Shown here: one piece after another, positions 43,619-52,501 of the stretch
Position numbering within the stretch: position 1 is the stretch's first letter
How the letters are laid out: every line of letters begins with the position of its first letter
From: CBDIBC01 sp965276635
GTDB lineage: Bacteria; Actinomycetota; Acidimicrobiia; Acidimicrobiales; Palsa-688
Assembly (NCBI GenBank): GCA_965276635.1
Contig: CBDIBC010000002.1
Span: 186,001 to 250,000, forward strand
Direction: 5' to 3'
DNA: 64,000 bases
Notes under the pieces: generated by a model
The model's database searches: none
What the model was told of the DNA's origin: nothing
Seen by the model: the letters and a program-made list of their open reading frames with translations, nothing else
Program-made: the position numbers and the translations under genes

Positions 43619-44488
43619 TCATGGATGGTGGTCTTCCCTGTCGACTGGCGCTGATGTACCGACGTCCCAGCTGGCCAGGATCGGTAGGAGTGCGGCGGTC
43701 GGAGAATCGGGTTGGACCGTGTAGATGACCAGGCGCTGGTCGAGCTCCTGGGGTGCGGCGACGATCTCGATGTCGAAGAACAGATCGCCCGTCGCGGGAT
43801 GCCGGATCCGCTTGGCCAACGACGCGTAGTCGCGTACGCCGTGATCGGTCCACCATCGGTCGACATCGGGGTCCCCGCTGCGCAGCTCGTCGATCAGTAG
43901 CTGTAGGCGGCGGTCGCCTGGTCGTCGGCCGATCTCGCGGCGAAGAGCGCCGACAGAAGCTTGGGCGAAATCGACCCAGTTGACGATTCGCTGGCGCGCC
44001 ATCGGGTCGAGGAACAGAAACCTCATGAACGACGTGCCGGGCTCGAGTGGGCTCCCCAACACGGCTTTCACCAGCCCGTTGCGGGCCAGTATGTCCCCTC
44101 GGTTCCCGAGCAGCAGGACCGGTAAATGGTCGAGGGCGGCCATCACGCGGAGCAGGCCCGGGTCCGGGCGCTGGGCTACGCCGGTCGTAGCCGTGCGGCG
44201 GCGTGATGTCGGGTCGGCGAGGTCGCTCAGGTGGTCGCGCTCCACCTCGTCGAGACGCAAAGCCCGAGCCAGCGAGTCGAGCACCTCCCGGGACACGTTG
44301 GTCTGACGACCCTGCTCAACCCGGCTGTAGTAGTCGGGGCTGAGACCGGCCAGCACGGCCAGCTCATCGCGACGTAACCCGGGCACCCGGCGCGCCCCGG
44401 GGAACGGGTCGATACCGGCCTGCGCCGGGCTCAGCCGGTCCCGTCGAGAGCGGAGGAAGGCCCCCAGGGCAACTCGGTCTCCGGACAC
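43619..44488 (-). CDS. XRE-family regulator with MmyB-like ligand domain (module 2)
   Basis: A 289-residue protein from the ATG at 44488, closely related to 29017-29868. It shares ALGAFLRSRRDRLSPAQAGI, RRVPGLRRDELAVLAGLSPDYYSRVEQGRQ-like blocks and LARALRLDEVE. In the C-terminal domain it shares LLLGNRGDILARNGL, MRFLFLDPMARQRIVNW and YTVQPDSPTA. It is divergent from the SDR at 44590, so it should control that gene. Confidence 0.92.
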   Translation of the reverse strand: MSGDRVALGAFLRSRRDRLSPAQAGIDPFPGARRVPGLRRDELAVLAGLSPDYYSRVEQGRQTNVSREVLDSLARALRLDEVERDHLSDLADPTSRRRTATTGVAQRPDPGLLRVMAALDHLPVLLLGNRGDILARNGLVKAVLGSPLEPGTSFMRFLFLDPMARQRIVNWVDFAQASVGALRREIGRRPGDRRLQLLIDELRSGDPDVDRWWTDHGVRDYASLAKRIRHPATGDLFFDIEIVAAPQELDQRLVIYTVQPDSPTAALLPILASWDVGTSAPVDREDHHP

Positions 44489-44589
44489 GGCTCCACGCTA
44501 CGGGGTCGGCTCGGCGACCGGGTGGTCAGGGCATGCCTAGGTTCACCAGGGCCTCGCCTGATCTGCGCCGACCCCGTAAACCGGTTGTC

Positions 44590-45390
44590 ATGGCATCCAC
44601 GACCGCGGCAAGCGGACCTCCCAACAACACCCGGCTCCGACTCCCGGGACGCAGCGCGATCGTGACCGGCTCGACGAGCGGGATCGGCGCGGCGATCGCC
44701 CGGGCGCTCGCCGCCGAGGGAGCACACGTCATCATCAGCGGCCGTGACGTCACTCGCGGGGACAATGTCGTCGGCGAGATCCGCGTGGCAGGCGGACGAT
44801 CCGACTTTCTCGCCGTGGACCTGGCCGGGTCCTACGAGCAGATCCGGAGATTCGCCGCCGATGCCACATCCACCCTCGGCGGTCACCTGGACATCCTTAT
44901 CAACAACGCCGGGATCTACCCCGCAACGCTGACCCCTGATCTGGCCGACACTGACCTCGACGCCATGCTCGCGGTCAACGTCCGGGCACCGCATGTCCTC
45001 GTCGCCGCCCTCGCACCGGCGATGGCAGAGCGCGGTAGCGGGACGATCGTCAACATCGGCTCGTGGATGGCCCGGGTCGGCAACCCCGCCGCAGCCATGT
45101 ACACCGCCACCAAAGCCGCCGACGAGCAGCTCACCCGAGCCTGGGCCGCCGAGTACGGCCCTCGCGGTGTCCGGGTCAACACCCTGGCACCTGGAGCCAC
45201 CCTCACTCCCGGCAACGAAGCGGCGCGAACCGTACTCGACCAGATGGCTGCGAGCACCCCCGCCGGTGTCCTGGTCCAACCCGACGACATCGCGCGCGGC
45301 GTCGTCTTTCTCGTCTCCGACGACGCGACGATGATCCACGGCATCACCCTCGCCATCGACGGCGGCATCTCGAGCACCCGTCCGAGCTGA
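44590..45390 (+). CDS. SDR-family oxidoreductase (module 2)
   Basis: A 266-residue protein if started at the ATG at 44590; an in-frame ATG at 44533 would add 19 Arg/Pro-rich residues without family match. Motifs: VTGSTSGIGAAIARAL (cofactor), LINNAGIYP, NIGSWMARVG (Ser), MYTATKAADEQL (Tyr/Lys) and AIDGGISSTRPS at the end. It is strongly similar to the SDR of module 1, and both modules share gene order, orientation and gap size, so a duplicated unit is likely. Confidence 0.92.
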   Translation: MASTTAASGPPNNTRLRLPGRSAIVTGSTSGIGAAIARALAAEGAHVIISGRDVTRGDNVVGEIRVAGGRSDFLAVDLAGSYEQIRRFAADATSTLGGHLDILINNAGIYPATLTPDLADTDLDAMLAVNVRAPHVLVAALAPAMAERGSGTIVNIGSWMARVGNPAAAMYTATKAADEQLTRAWAAEYGPRGVRVNTLAPGATLTPGNEAARTVLDQMAASTPAGVLVQPDDIARGVVFLVSDDATMIHGITLAIDGGISSTRPS

Positions 45391-45462
45391 CCAGCAACCG
45401 ACAGACGCCACCCAGCAGTCGTCCCCGGTGCCAGGTCCCGGCCCGAGGGGATGTGGAGGCTG

Positions 45463-45780
45463 CTGTCTCGGCATGAGCTCCTCGAGGTCGATCGGAAGCG
45501 GGCGCAACATAGGTGCGGGCTGACCGCCGAGCGCGGTGTCGAGCTGCTTGGCAAGATCGTCATCGCCCGCCCAGGCGCGCCCGCGAAGCTGCTCGGCGCA
45601 TCGCCGGGCCAGGTCGGGCCCTTCCTCCACGCCTTGAGCCAACGCGAGGACGAGTCCGTCACCTGCAAGCTGGAGCAGCTCGTCCGGAAGACCCTTCGAG
45701 AGTGCGACGACGACGCGTCGACCGTCCTCATCGAAGATGGCGCTCCGAAGAGCCGCTCGGCGATCGTCGGAACTGTTCAC
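45463..45780 (-). pseudogene. UPF0158-type protein truncated at its 3' end
   Basis: From the GTG at 45780 the frame reads RAALRSAIFDEDGRRVVVAL, LPDELLQLAGDGLVLAL, RGRAWAGDDDLAKQLDTALG and RPLPIDLEELMP. That is the N-terminal region of proteins ending in a UPF0158 domain (the usual continuation is a YLDLETGEVW-like block). Here the match stops at about 45463, and the open frame simply continues antisense through the neighbouring SDR gene. The gene has lost its domain, probably when the SDR module was joined here. Confidence 0.5.
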
Positions 45781-45872
45781 CAGTCCAGCCTGGCACCGTT
45801 CCCTATCCGACGTGAGTCGGGACGCCCTCGACGAAGACGCAGCCCGGCACGCCCGCTGAGCGGAGGGACAAA

Positions 45873-46109
45873 TCAGTCTTCGGGGAGAGCAGCAAAATCA
45901 TGCTTTGCTTTCTTATACCACCCCATTCCTGCTATCGGATGCTTCCACCTGCCCTTCATTTTCTTCAAGGCGTCCTCGTGCGTCTCATCGCCGCTTGCGA
46001 CCATGTCTCGCAGATGCTTGTCTTCCGCTTTTATCACCTCGTCAGCAGTATCTCCACGGAGCTGGAAATCACAGGGCCCACCCAGTTGTTCACACGTCAT
46101 CGTTCTCAT
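45873..46109 (-). CDS. DUF1059-family small protein
   Basis: A 78-residue protein from the ATG at 46109. The conserved blocks are MTCEQLGGPCDFQLRGDTAD, HLRDMVASGDETHEDAL and MKGRWKHPIAGMGWYKKAK. The two cysteines and the histidines suggest metal binding. Function unknown in the family. It stands alone between the truncated UPF0158 gene and the ECF sigma gene, with its promoter facing the latter. Confidence 0.88.
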   Translation of the reverse strand: MRTMTCEQLGGPCDFQLRGDTADEVIKAEDKHLRDMVASGDETHEDALKKMKGRWKHPIAGMGWYKKAKHDFAALPED

Positions 46110-46273
46110 AGGTCTCGCTTCCTCTCTTTGTCCAACGTTGTTCGCTACGGGTGAGCGTGGACGACGGACTGTAGTGTGTGCATACCGTTTTGACGTACGC
46201 CGCCCGGCGGATGTGACAATGAGCGTGGCGGTCACACCTTTGGGTCGGCGGACGTCAACAGAGTGTGACCACC

Positions 46274-47119
46274 ATGGACTCGACCGACTACGACGCCGAG
46301 CGGCCCCGGTTGACCGCGATCGCCATCCGGATACTCGGGTCGCGGGCTGATGCGGATGACGTGTTGCAGGAGGCCTGGCTGCGGCTCTCGCGCACCGACA
46401 ACGTCGATGATCTGCCCGCCTGGCTGACGACCGTCGTGACCCGGTTGTGCCTGGACCATCTCCGCAAGCGACGGACCAGGTCGGAGGCCGAGGCGCCGCT
46501 CGGCCCCGCCGCAGCTGATCCGGAGGCCGACGCGCTGCTTGCGGAAACGATCGGCGGGGCCATGCAGGTCGTTGTCGATGCCCTGGCCCCGTCCGAGAGG
46601 GCGGCGTTTGTCTTGCACGATGTCTTCGGATATCCCTTCGACGACATCAGCGCCATCCTGGGGCGCTCGGGGACCGCCGTACGCCAGCTGGCGAGCCGGG
46701 CCCGGCGCAAGGTGCAGGGCGCCCCGGAGCCGGTCGCGGCGCGGGCGGCGCGCGCCGAGAGCAGGCGCGTCGTCGACGCCTTCCTGGCCGCGGCCCGCGG
46801 CGGGGACCTCGCGACCCTGCTCTTGCTACTCGCTCCTGACGCGGTCATGCGCGCCGACCTGGTCGGACAGCAACTGGGCGCGGACCCGGTGTACGACGGC
46901 GGCGCCGCCGTGGCCGCCCGATTCAACGGCACCCGGGGGGCGGTGCCGGTCGCCATCGACGGCGATCGGGGCGCCGCCTGGATCATGGCCGGCGCGGTCA
47001 AGGTCGCCTTCGCGTTCCAGGTCGAGGCCGGCCTGGTGCGCGAGATCGAGATGATCAGCGACCCAGACGTGCTGTCGACCCTGGACGTGGTCCGTGGGCG
47101 GCGTGCCACCCCCAGCTGA
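46274..47119 (+). CDS. ECF41-type (SigJ-like) RNA polymerase sigma factor with SnoaL-like C-terminus
   Basis: About 281 residues from the ATG at 46274 (a GTG at 46265 is possible). Region 2 has YDAERPRLTAIAIRILGS, ADDVLQEAWLRL and VVTRLCLDHLRKRR. Region 4 has LAPSERAAFVLHDVFGYPFDDISAILGRS and VRQLASRARRKV. The C-terminal 110 residues form a SnoaL/NTF2-like domain (VVDAFLAAARGGDLATLLLLL, YDGGAAVAARFNG) that regulates activity in this sigma group. No anti-sigma factor is adjacent, as is normal for ECF41. Usual partners are COMM/CMD-type redox proteins, not seen directly beside it. Confidence 0.93.
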   Translation: MDSTDYDAERPRLTAIAIRILGSRADADDVLQEAWLRLSRTDNVDDLPAWLTTVVTRLCLDHLRKRRTRSEAEAPLGPAAADPEADALLAETIGGAMQVVVDALAPSERAAFVLHDVFGYPFDDISAILGRSGTAVRQLASRARRKVQGAPEPVAARAARAESRRVVDAFLAAARGGDLATLLLLLAPDAVMRADLVGQQLGADPVYDGGAAVAARFNGTRGAVPVAIDGDRGAAWIMAGAVKVAFAFQVEAGLVREIEMISDPDVLSTLDVVRGRRATPS

Positions 47120-48008
47120 GCGCTCAGCGGACGGCTCCACGCAGCCCGTCTGGCCGCCCGAACGCAGCGATGCGCGATCAGACGACGAGCCGAGGAGAAC
47201 GCGATGGCCGACGGCCGCACCCTGTTATGTCATCTATATCGAATCCTCGCCCGAGCAGGTGGAGTGCCCTGATGGACGGGCGTCGAGCAGGGCCCGAAAC
47301 CCGGCCGCACCAGGACCTGGTCGCGAAGCTGACGGCCCGTTTCTGAGCCCGTCAACGTGTCGGGCTGGCGGCTTGGTGACACATGGGAGCACCGTCGAGT
47401 CGACGGTTCGGGCATCGCCAATGTGATCGGAACCGTGTTGGAGTCCGTCCCGCCTCACCGCCTGCCACCATCGGGTAAATCCGCTGGCCCGGCTGCCGGC
47501 CCCCACCACTGCTCCGGCTGCCGGCCCCCCGAGGCCTGCCACTGCCGGCCCGCTGGACACGATGCCGGGAATCTTGCGGCAGGGTGACTTTCGATGCTCC
47601 CGGCGCACCTGCCCCGCACGTGCGGGAACCTGGCCGACGACCACATCCTGGAGGCGATGTTCTCTGGGTGGCCGGCGGTGTGCCGAGCTCAAGTCGCTGC
47701 TCGAGACCTGCCGTGTGCGTTCCTCTACCCGATGGGAGATGCACCCAACGCGGCGCAGCGTGCAGATGGCGGTCACCGACACGGCGTCGCCCGGCTCGGG
47801 CGAGCGAGCCGGGAGCCACATGCACCCGGTGGCGGGCAGCGGGCGGATGAAGGGCCGTCATCAGGGTGTCGTGACGGTCGGGAGCCGCCGCCAGAGCCAG
47901 AGCCCGGAGGCGGCCACCCATGGCACTTTTCCCGGTCGGGTTATGGGAGCCGGCTCGGAGGAAGTCACCTGTATCCCTTTTGTTGTAGTCTTTGTAGCCT
48001 TGACGGAT
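47120..48008. other. About 890 bp without a recognisable gene
   Basis: No frame on either strand gives a recognisable product. Plus-strand frames near 47580-47990 and minus-strand frames near 47230-47820 have random composition. A direct repeat TTGTAGTC-TTTGTAGCC near 47982-47999 lies just before the GntR start and could be regulatory. Confidence 0.4.
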
Positions 48009-48812
48009 GTGCTCGAGGCTGACGGACACGACGACATCGACCAGCTCCATCAGCCGCGACTCGCTGAGGTGATCGCCGGTGTCCTCCGGAACCGGATCGT
48101 CGAGGGGGAGTTGCCCGACGGTGCCCGGCTGCCGAAGCAGGACGATCTCCTCCGGGAGTTCCGCGTCAGCCGCCCGTCTCTCCGTGAGGCGCTGAGGATT
48201 CTCGAGGCCGAGGGGCTGCTGGTAGTCAAGCGGGGTAACGTAGGTGGGGCGATCGTTCGTACGCCGACTGCGTCTTCGTCGGCCTACATGTTCAGCCTGG
48301 TGCTCCAGTCCCGTCACGTGCACCTGGAAGATCTGGCCGACGCCATCCGCAACGTGGAGCCTATTGCCGCCGCGCTGTGCGCTCGGCGAAAGGATCGCAA
48401 GCGCGCCGTGCTTCCGCAGTTACGCGCCGCGCAGAAGGCGACCGAGCGTTCGATCGGCGACGGCGTGCACTTCACGCAGAGTGCGCGCCGGTTCCACGAG
48501 GAGTTCGTGGGATCCTGCGGGAACGAGACTCTCATCGTCCTTCTGGGGACCCTAGAGACCATGTGGTCTCAGCAGGAGGGGCAATGGGCGCAGCGAGCGC
48601 AAACTCGCGGGTCCTACCCGTCGCCGGAGGCTCAGCAACAGGCCATCGCCTCACATGAGGCGCTTGTGCAGGCTATCGACCAGGGTGAGGACGAGCGCGC
48701 TGCGAGACTGGTACGTCTTCACCTCAGGGAGTCGCAGCGCTACACGCTCTCGGAGGCGCAGGAGACGGTGGTGCAGGCTGCCCCGATGCGGGCCTTGTCG
48801 AGGGAGCGTTGA
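48009..48812 (+). CDS. GntR-family (FadR subfamily) transcriptional regulator
   Basis: About 267 residues; the GTG at 48009 (or the TTG at 48000) is preferred over longer frames. The winged helix has LAEVIAGVLRNRIVEGELPDG, LPKQDDLLREFRVSRPSLREALRILEAEGLL-type blocks and GNVGGAIVR. The all-helical FCD ligand domain contains HVHLEDLADAIRNVEPIAA, RRFHEEFVGSCGN and ASHEALVQAIDQGEDERAARL, with the metal-binding His residues. It probably represses the acyl-CoA operon that follows until a pathway acid or CoA ester binds. Confidence 0.92.
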   Translation: MLEADGHDDIDQLHQPRLAEVIAGVLRNRIVEGELPDGARLPKQDDLLREFRVSRPSLREALRILEAEGLLVVKRGNVGGAIVRTPTASSSAYMFSLVLQSRHVHLEDLADAIRNVEPIAAALCARRKDRKRAVLPQLRAAQKATERSIGDGVHFTQSARRFHEEFVGSCGNETLIVLLGTLETMWSQQEGQWAQRAQTRGSYPSPEAQQQAIASHEALVQAIDQGEDERAARLVRLHLRESQRYTLSEAQETVVQAAPMRALSRER

Positions 48813-48857
48813 GCTGCACGTCTCTGAGGTAACCGGTCGCGACGCAGTGGGGCTGCC

Positions 48858-50405
48858 GTGAAGGTGACGCTGGCTGGCACCATCACCGAGGCGTTGGACG
48901 ATGTCCTGGCGTCCGATCCCGACCGGGTCGCCGTCGTCGACCCACGCAGATCACTCACCTACTCCGAGCTCGATCGCAACGCCGATGCCGCGGCCGCCGC
49001 GCTCAGTGCGCTCGGAGTGAGAGCCGGCGACCGGGTCGCAGCCTGCTTGCCGAACGAGGTCGACATCGTCGTTGCCTTCCACGGGGCGATGCGCCTGGGC
49101 GCCATCTGGGTGGGGATCAACCGTCCGCTGGCCCCGGCGGAGAAGGACACCCTCCTGCACGCCGCGCAGCCGGTCGTGCTCCTGGCCGAGCCCAAGGTTG
49201 CCGCGGAGCACCATGACCCGAGCTGGCGGACGCTGACCGTCGAGTCCGCCGATCGGAGCAGCACCTGGCGCGCTGCCCTCACCGCTGCGGCGGGGGCATC
49301 GAGACTTCCACCACCAGATCCCGACGCCGCGGCTGCTGTCGCCTTCACCAGTGGGACCACCGGCTCGCCGAGAGGCATCGTCCACTCCCAGAGGAACCTC
49401 CTCCTCCCCGCAGCGGCGCTCGTGGCCGCCAGCCACTACGACAAGTCGCTGCGCAAGGGCGACTGCCTGCCCCTCACCATCTTGAACCTGCAGGTGCTCA
49501 CGTCACTTCTCACCGCCGCAGCGGGCGGCTGTTGCGTCCTCACCGATCGGCGTGATGCTCGCGGCATCGCCGAGTGGATCGAGAGCGAGCGGGTCACCGT
49601 CTGGAACGGCGTGCCGACGCAGCTCTACAGCATGGTCCACGACCCCGAGATCGAAGCGGCGCAGTTCTCCAGCCTCCGGGAGGCCTGGGCCGGGGGGGCC
49701 CCTTGCCCGGAGGATGTCTTCCGGCAGTTCCTCGCCCGTTTCGGGGTTCCGCTGCGCCAGACCTACGGCCTGACCGAGGCGCCCACGGTCGTCGCCATCG
49801 AAGATCTCGCCGCTCCGCACGTCGCCGGGGCCAGCGGGCGGCCGCTGCCCCACCTACGGGTGACCGTCCGCGGCGACGACGGCACGGCATTGCCTCCGCT
49901 CGACATGGGAGAGATCTCGGTCTCGGCAGTCCGTGAAGGCCCTTGGGCAGGTCGCTACCAGCCGCACCTCGGCCTGTGGCGGGACGGTGGGGTCGAGAGG
50001 TCAGCCGACGATGGCCTGCTGAGAACCGGTGACATCGGCTACCTCGACGACCACGGAAACCTCTTCGTGCGAGACCGAAAGAGCTTGGTGATCATCCGGG
50101 GAGGGGCGAACGTGTACCCCACCGAGGTGGAGCAACTCCTCGACCGGGTGCCCGGAGTGCGGGCCAGCGCGGTTGTCGGCCTGCCCGACGACCGCCTCGG
50201 CCAGCGGGTCGCAGCCGCCGTAGAGGTCGATCCGGCGTCACCCGCGACCGAAGCGTCCATCCAGGAGATCCTCCGAGTGCAGCTGGCGAAGTACAAGGTC
50301 CCTGAGCGGATCATGATCATCGACTGGTTGCCGCGTAACGCCATGGGGAAGGTCCGGCGCCAAGCCGTCCTGGACCTCCTCGCATCGGGGGAGACGAGCC
50401 CGTAG
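48858..50405 (+). CDS. Acyl-CoA synthetase / AMP-dependent ligase
   Basis: A 515-residue ANL enzyme from the GTG at 48858. A3 is AVAFTSGTTGSPRGIVHSQ, A5 is LRQTYGLTEAP, A7 is GLLRTGDIGYLDDHGNLFV and A8 is RDRKSLVIIRGGANVYPTEVE. The catalytic Lys is in RNAMGKVRR. It activates a carboxylic acid to its CoA ester, the entry step of the downstream beta-oxidation-type genes. The motif set does not fix the substrate. Confidence 0.93.
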   Translation: MKVTLAGTITEALDDVLASDPDRVAVVDPRRSLTYSELDRNADAAAAALSALGVRAGDRVAACLPNEVDIVVAFHGAMRLGAIWVGINRPLAPAEKDTLLHAAQPVVLLAEPKVAAEHHDPSWRTLTVESADRSSTWRAALTAAAGASRLPPPDPDAAAAVAFTSGTTGSPRGIVHSQRNLLLPAAALVAASHYDKSLRKGDCLPLTILNLQVLTSLLTAAAGGCCVLTDRRDARGIAEWIESERVTVWNGVPTQLYSMVHDPEIEAAQFSSLREAWAGGAPCPEDVFRQFLARFGVPLRQTYGLTEAPTVVAIEDLAAPHVAGASGRPLPHLRVTVRGDDGTALPPLDMGEISVSAVREGPWAGRYQPHLGLWRDGGVERSADDGLLRTGDIGYLDDHGNLFVRDRKSLVIIRGGANVYPTEVEQLLDRVPGVRASAVVGLPDDRLGQRVAAAVEVDPASPATEASIQEILRVQLAKYKVPERIMIIDWLPRNAMGKVRRQAVLDLLASGETSP

Positions 50406-50496
50406 CGGCGTCCGAAGCGCTCGAGATCACGAGCGATTTGCCGCCTCGACGGCGCCGCCGATCCCCGACTGCCATGTCCTCTGGGAGGATCCCGTC

Positions 50497-51273
50497 ATGA
50501 CCTCCGCCGCTTTCGATCCTGCAAAGCTCTACGACCTCACTGGCCGGGTCGCAATCGTGACAGGCGGATCCTCCGGCCTCGGGGAGGGGCTGGCCAGGGC
50601 CCTGGCCGCATGCGGTGCTCGCGTTGCGGTCGTCGCCAGACGCATGGAGCGCCTGGTGCGACTGGCCGACGAGATCGGCGGCCTCGCTGTCGCCGCTGAT
50701 CTCGGCGACCCTGAGCAGGTCGCGGGCGTCGTCCCACGGGTTGTCGAATGCTTCGGCGCACCCGTGATCCTCGTCAACGCGGCTGGCATCACCTTCACCG
50801 ACGCCGGTGCCGAGGATGAGCCGCTCGACGCGATCATGACGACCCTGCGCGTGAACCTGGTCGCTCCGTTTCGTCTCTCCCAGGACGTGTTTCCCCACAT
50901 GGTGACCGCAGGCGGAGGTTCCATCGTCCACGTCTCGTCGATCAGCGGGCACGTCGGTGTCCCCGGCATCCCGCAGGCGTCGTACGCCGCAAGCAAGCTG
51001 GGCCTCTCCGGTCTCACCCGCGAGCTCGCTGTCCAGTGGGCCCGGCGCTCCATCCGGGTGAACACCGTCGCCCCCGGGTTCTTCCGAAGCGAGATCACCG
51101 CCCCCCTCTACGACAGCGAATCGGGTCTCGAGTGGTTGCGGCGAAACACCCTCCTGCCGATCGAGGGCCAGGTCGATGACATCGCCGGCGCCGTGCTGTG
51201 GCTCGCATCCGATGCTGCTCGCTACGTCACCGGCCAGACTGTCGTGGTGGACGGCGGGTGGACCACACGGTGA
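50497..51273 (+). CDS. SDR-family oxidoreductase (FabG-like)
   Basis: A 258-residue protein from the ATG at 50497. Motifs: VTGGSSGLGEGLARAL, NAAGITFTD, VSSISGHVGVPG (Ser), ASYAASKLGLSGL (Tyr/Lys) and VVVDGGWTT. It is likely to oxidise a hydroxyacyl-CoA or hydroxy acid in the pathway. It sits 91 bp after the ligase and before the dehydrogenases. Confidence 0.93.
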   Translation: MTSAAFDPAKLYDLTGRVAIVTGGSSGLGEGLARALAACGARVAVVARRMERLVRLADEIGGLAVAADLGDPEQVAGVVPRVVECFGAPVILVNAAGITFTDAGAEDEPLDAIMTTLRVNLVAPFRLSQDVFPHMVTAGGGSIVHVSSISGHVGVPGIPQASYAASKLGLSGLTRELAVQWARRSIRVNTVAPGFFRSEITAPLYDSESGLEWLRRNTLLPIEGQVDDIAGAVLWLASDAARYVTGQTVVVDGGWTTR

Positions 51274-51302
51274 CTGTCTTCACAAACTTAGAACTTTTCC
51301 GG

Positions 51303-51331
51303 TTGACAGCGTACGCTGCGACCAATCGGAT
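51303..51331 (+). promoter_or_regulatory. Promoter-like -35 overlapping a perfect 12-bp palindrome
   Basis: TTGACA (51303-51308) shares two bases with CAGCGTACGCTG (51307-51318). A weak -10 (TCGGAT, 51326-51331) lies 17 bp downstream, 22 bp before the acyl-CoA dehydrogenase ATG. The arrangement suggests a repressor-controlled internal promoter. Confidence 0.5.
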
Positions 51332-51352
51332 TCGCTGAAGGCGAGGGCGCGC

Positions 51353-52501
51353 ATGGATTTCGACATGGGGGAGGGTGTCGGCGGCCTGCGCCGTGAGCTA
51401 CGCCGGCTGGTGGTCGACCACGTGCCGAAGGACTTCCTCGGCGCTTTCACCGACGATCCGGCGGATCTCGATGTCGCCCAGCGCTTCTGCCAGCAGCTGG
51501 CTGGCCGGGGGCTGTTGTGCCCGGCGTGGCCGGAGGAGTGGGGCGGGAAGGGCGCGTCGATCTGGGAGCAGACGGCCGTGCGCGAGGAGATGTGGGCGCA
51601 CCACGAGCCGCGCGGGGCCCAGTACATGGGCGTCAACTGGGTGGGCCCGGTGATCATCCGCCACGGCACCCCCGAGCAGCAGCGGTTGCACCTCCCGGCG
51701 ATCGCCGGAGGTGAGGTCATCTGGTGCCAGGGTTTCAGCGAGCCCGATGCCGGGTCGGACCTGGCCTCGTTGAAGACTGCTGCCTACCGCGACGGCGAGG
51801 GGTGGCGGATCACGGGCCAGAAGATCTGGACTTCCTACGCAACCATGGCCCGGTGGTGCTTCCTCCTGGCGCGCACCGAGCGCGCCGAGAAGAAGCACCA
51901 GGGCCTGACGATCTTCCTGGTGCCGATGTCGTCGCCAGGGATCGAGGTGCGCCCGATCCCGTCCATGATCGGTCCACACCACCTCAACGAGGTGTTCTTC
52001 GACGAGGTATGGGCGGATGGCGGTCAGGTCCTCGGAGAGGTCGGCGGCGGGTGGAGGATCGTGCAGGAGGTCCTCTCCTTCGAGCGCGTCGGCATCGCCC
52101 GGTACGCTCGCTGCGAGCGGCTCCTGGATTGGGCGCCATCGGCTCTGGGCCAGCGGTGGGACGAGATCGGTGGTGACCTGCGTGCTCGCTGGGCGGGGAT
52201 GCTGGTGCTCGCCCGCAGGGCCCGGCTGCTCGCCTACCGGGTATTGGGGACCCAGGCGGACGGTCAGGTACGTCCCGGCGACGCTGCCGCCTACCGTATT
52301 GCCGTGACCCGACTGGACCAGGAGAGCGCTGAGGTGTTGATGGATATCTCCGCAGCCGGGGCGGACCTCGACGACGACGATTACGAACGTTTCCGGCGGG
52401 CGGTCGAGGACCACTGGCGCTATTCGGTGTCGGCAACCGTCGCGGCCGGGAGCATCGAGATGCAGCGGATCCTCCTGGCCCGGTCCCTGGCCCGGCCATG
52501 A
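51353..52501 (+). CDS. Acyl-CoA dehydrogenase, large-type subunit
   Basis: A 382-residue protein; the ATG at 51353 follows the promoter and gives a normal N-terminus, while longer frames run back into the SDR gene. Landmarks: LCPAWPEEWGGKGASIWEQ, WCQGFSEPDAGSDLASLKT (FAD/substrate loop), GWRITGQKIWTSYA and VLSFERVGIARYARCERLL. The C-terminus AAGSIEMQRILLARSLA is typical. It overlaps the next gene by 4 bp. Such unequal pairs form alpha2beta2 acyl-CoA dehydrogenases in steroid side-chain and cyclic acid breakdown. Confidence 0.92.
   Translation: MDFDMGEGVGGLRRELRRLVVDHVPKDFLGAFTDDPADLDVAQRFCQQLAGRGLLCPAWPEEWGGKGASIWEQTAVREEMWAHHEPRGAQYMGVNWVGPVIIRHGTPEQQRLHLPAIAGGEVIWCQGFSEPDAGSDLASLKTAAYRDGEGWRITGQKIWTSYATMARWCFLLARTERAEKKHQGLTIFLVPMSSPGIEVRPIPSMIGPHHLNEVFFDEVWADGGQVLGEVGGGWRIVQEVLSFERVGIARYARCERLLDWAPSALGQRWDEIGGDLRARWAGMLVLARRARLLAYRVLGTQADGQVRPGDAAAYRIAVTRLDQESAEVLMDISAAGADLDDDDYERFRRAVEDHWRYSVSATVAAGSIEMQRILLARSLARP

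Noticed and set aside
44431..45780. A full 449-codon minus-strand protein
   Set aside because: Only its first 105 or so codons look real (UPF0158 N-terminal region); the remainder is antisense to the SDR gene.
47352..48323. A 323-codon minus-strand frame antisense to the GntR gene
   Set aside because: The plus strand has a standard FadR-type regulator; the antisense product is low complexity.
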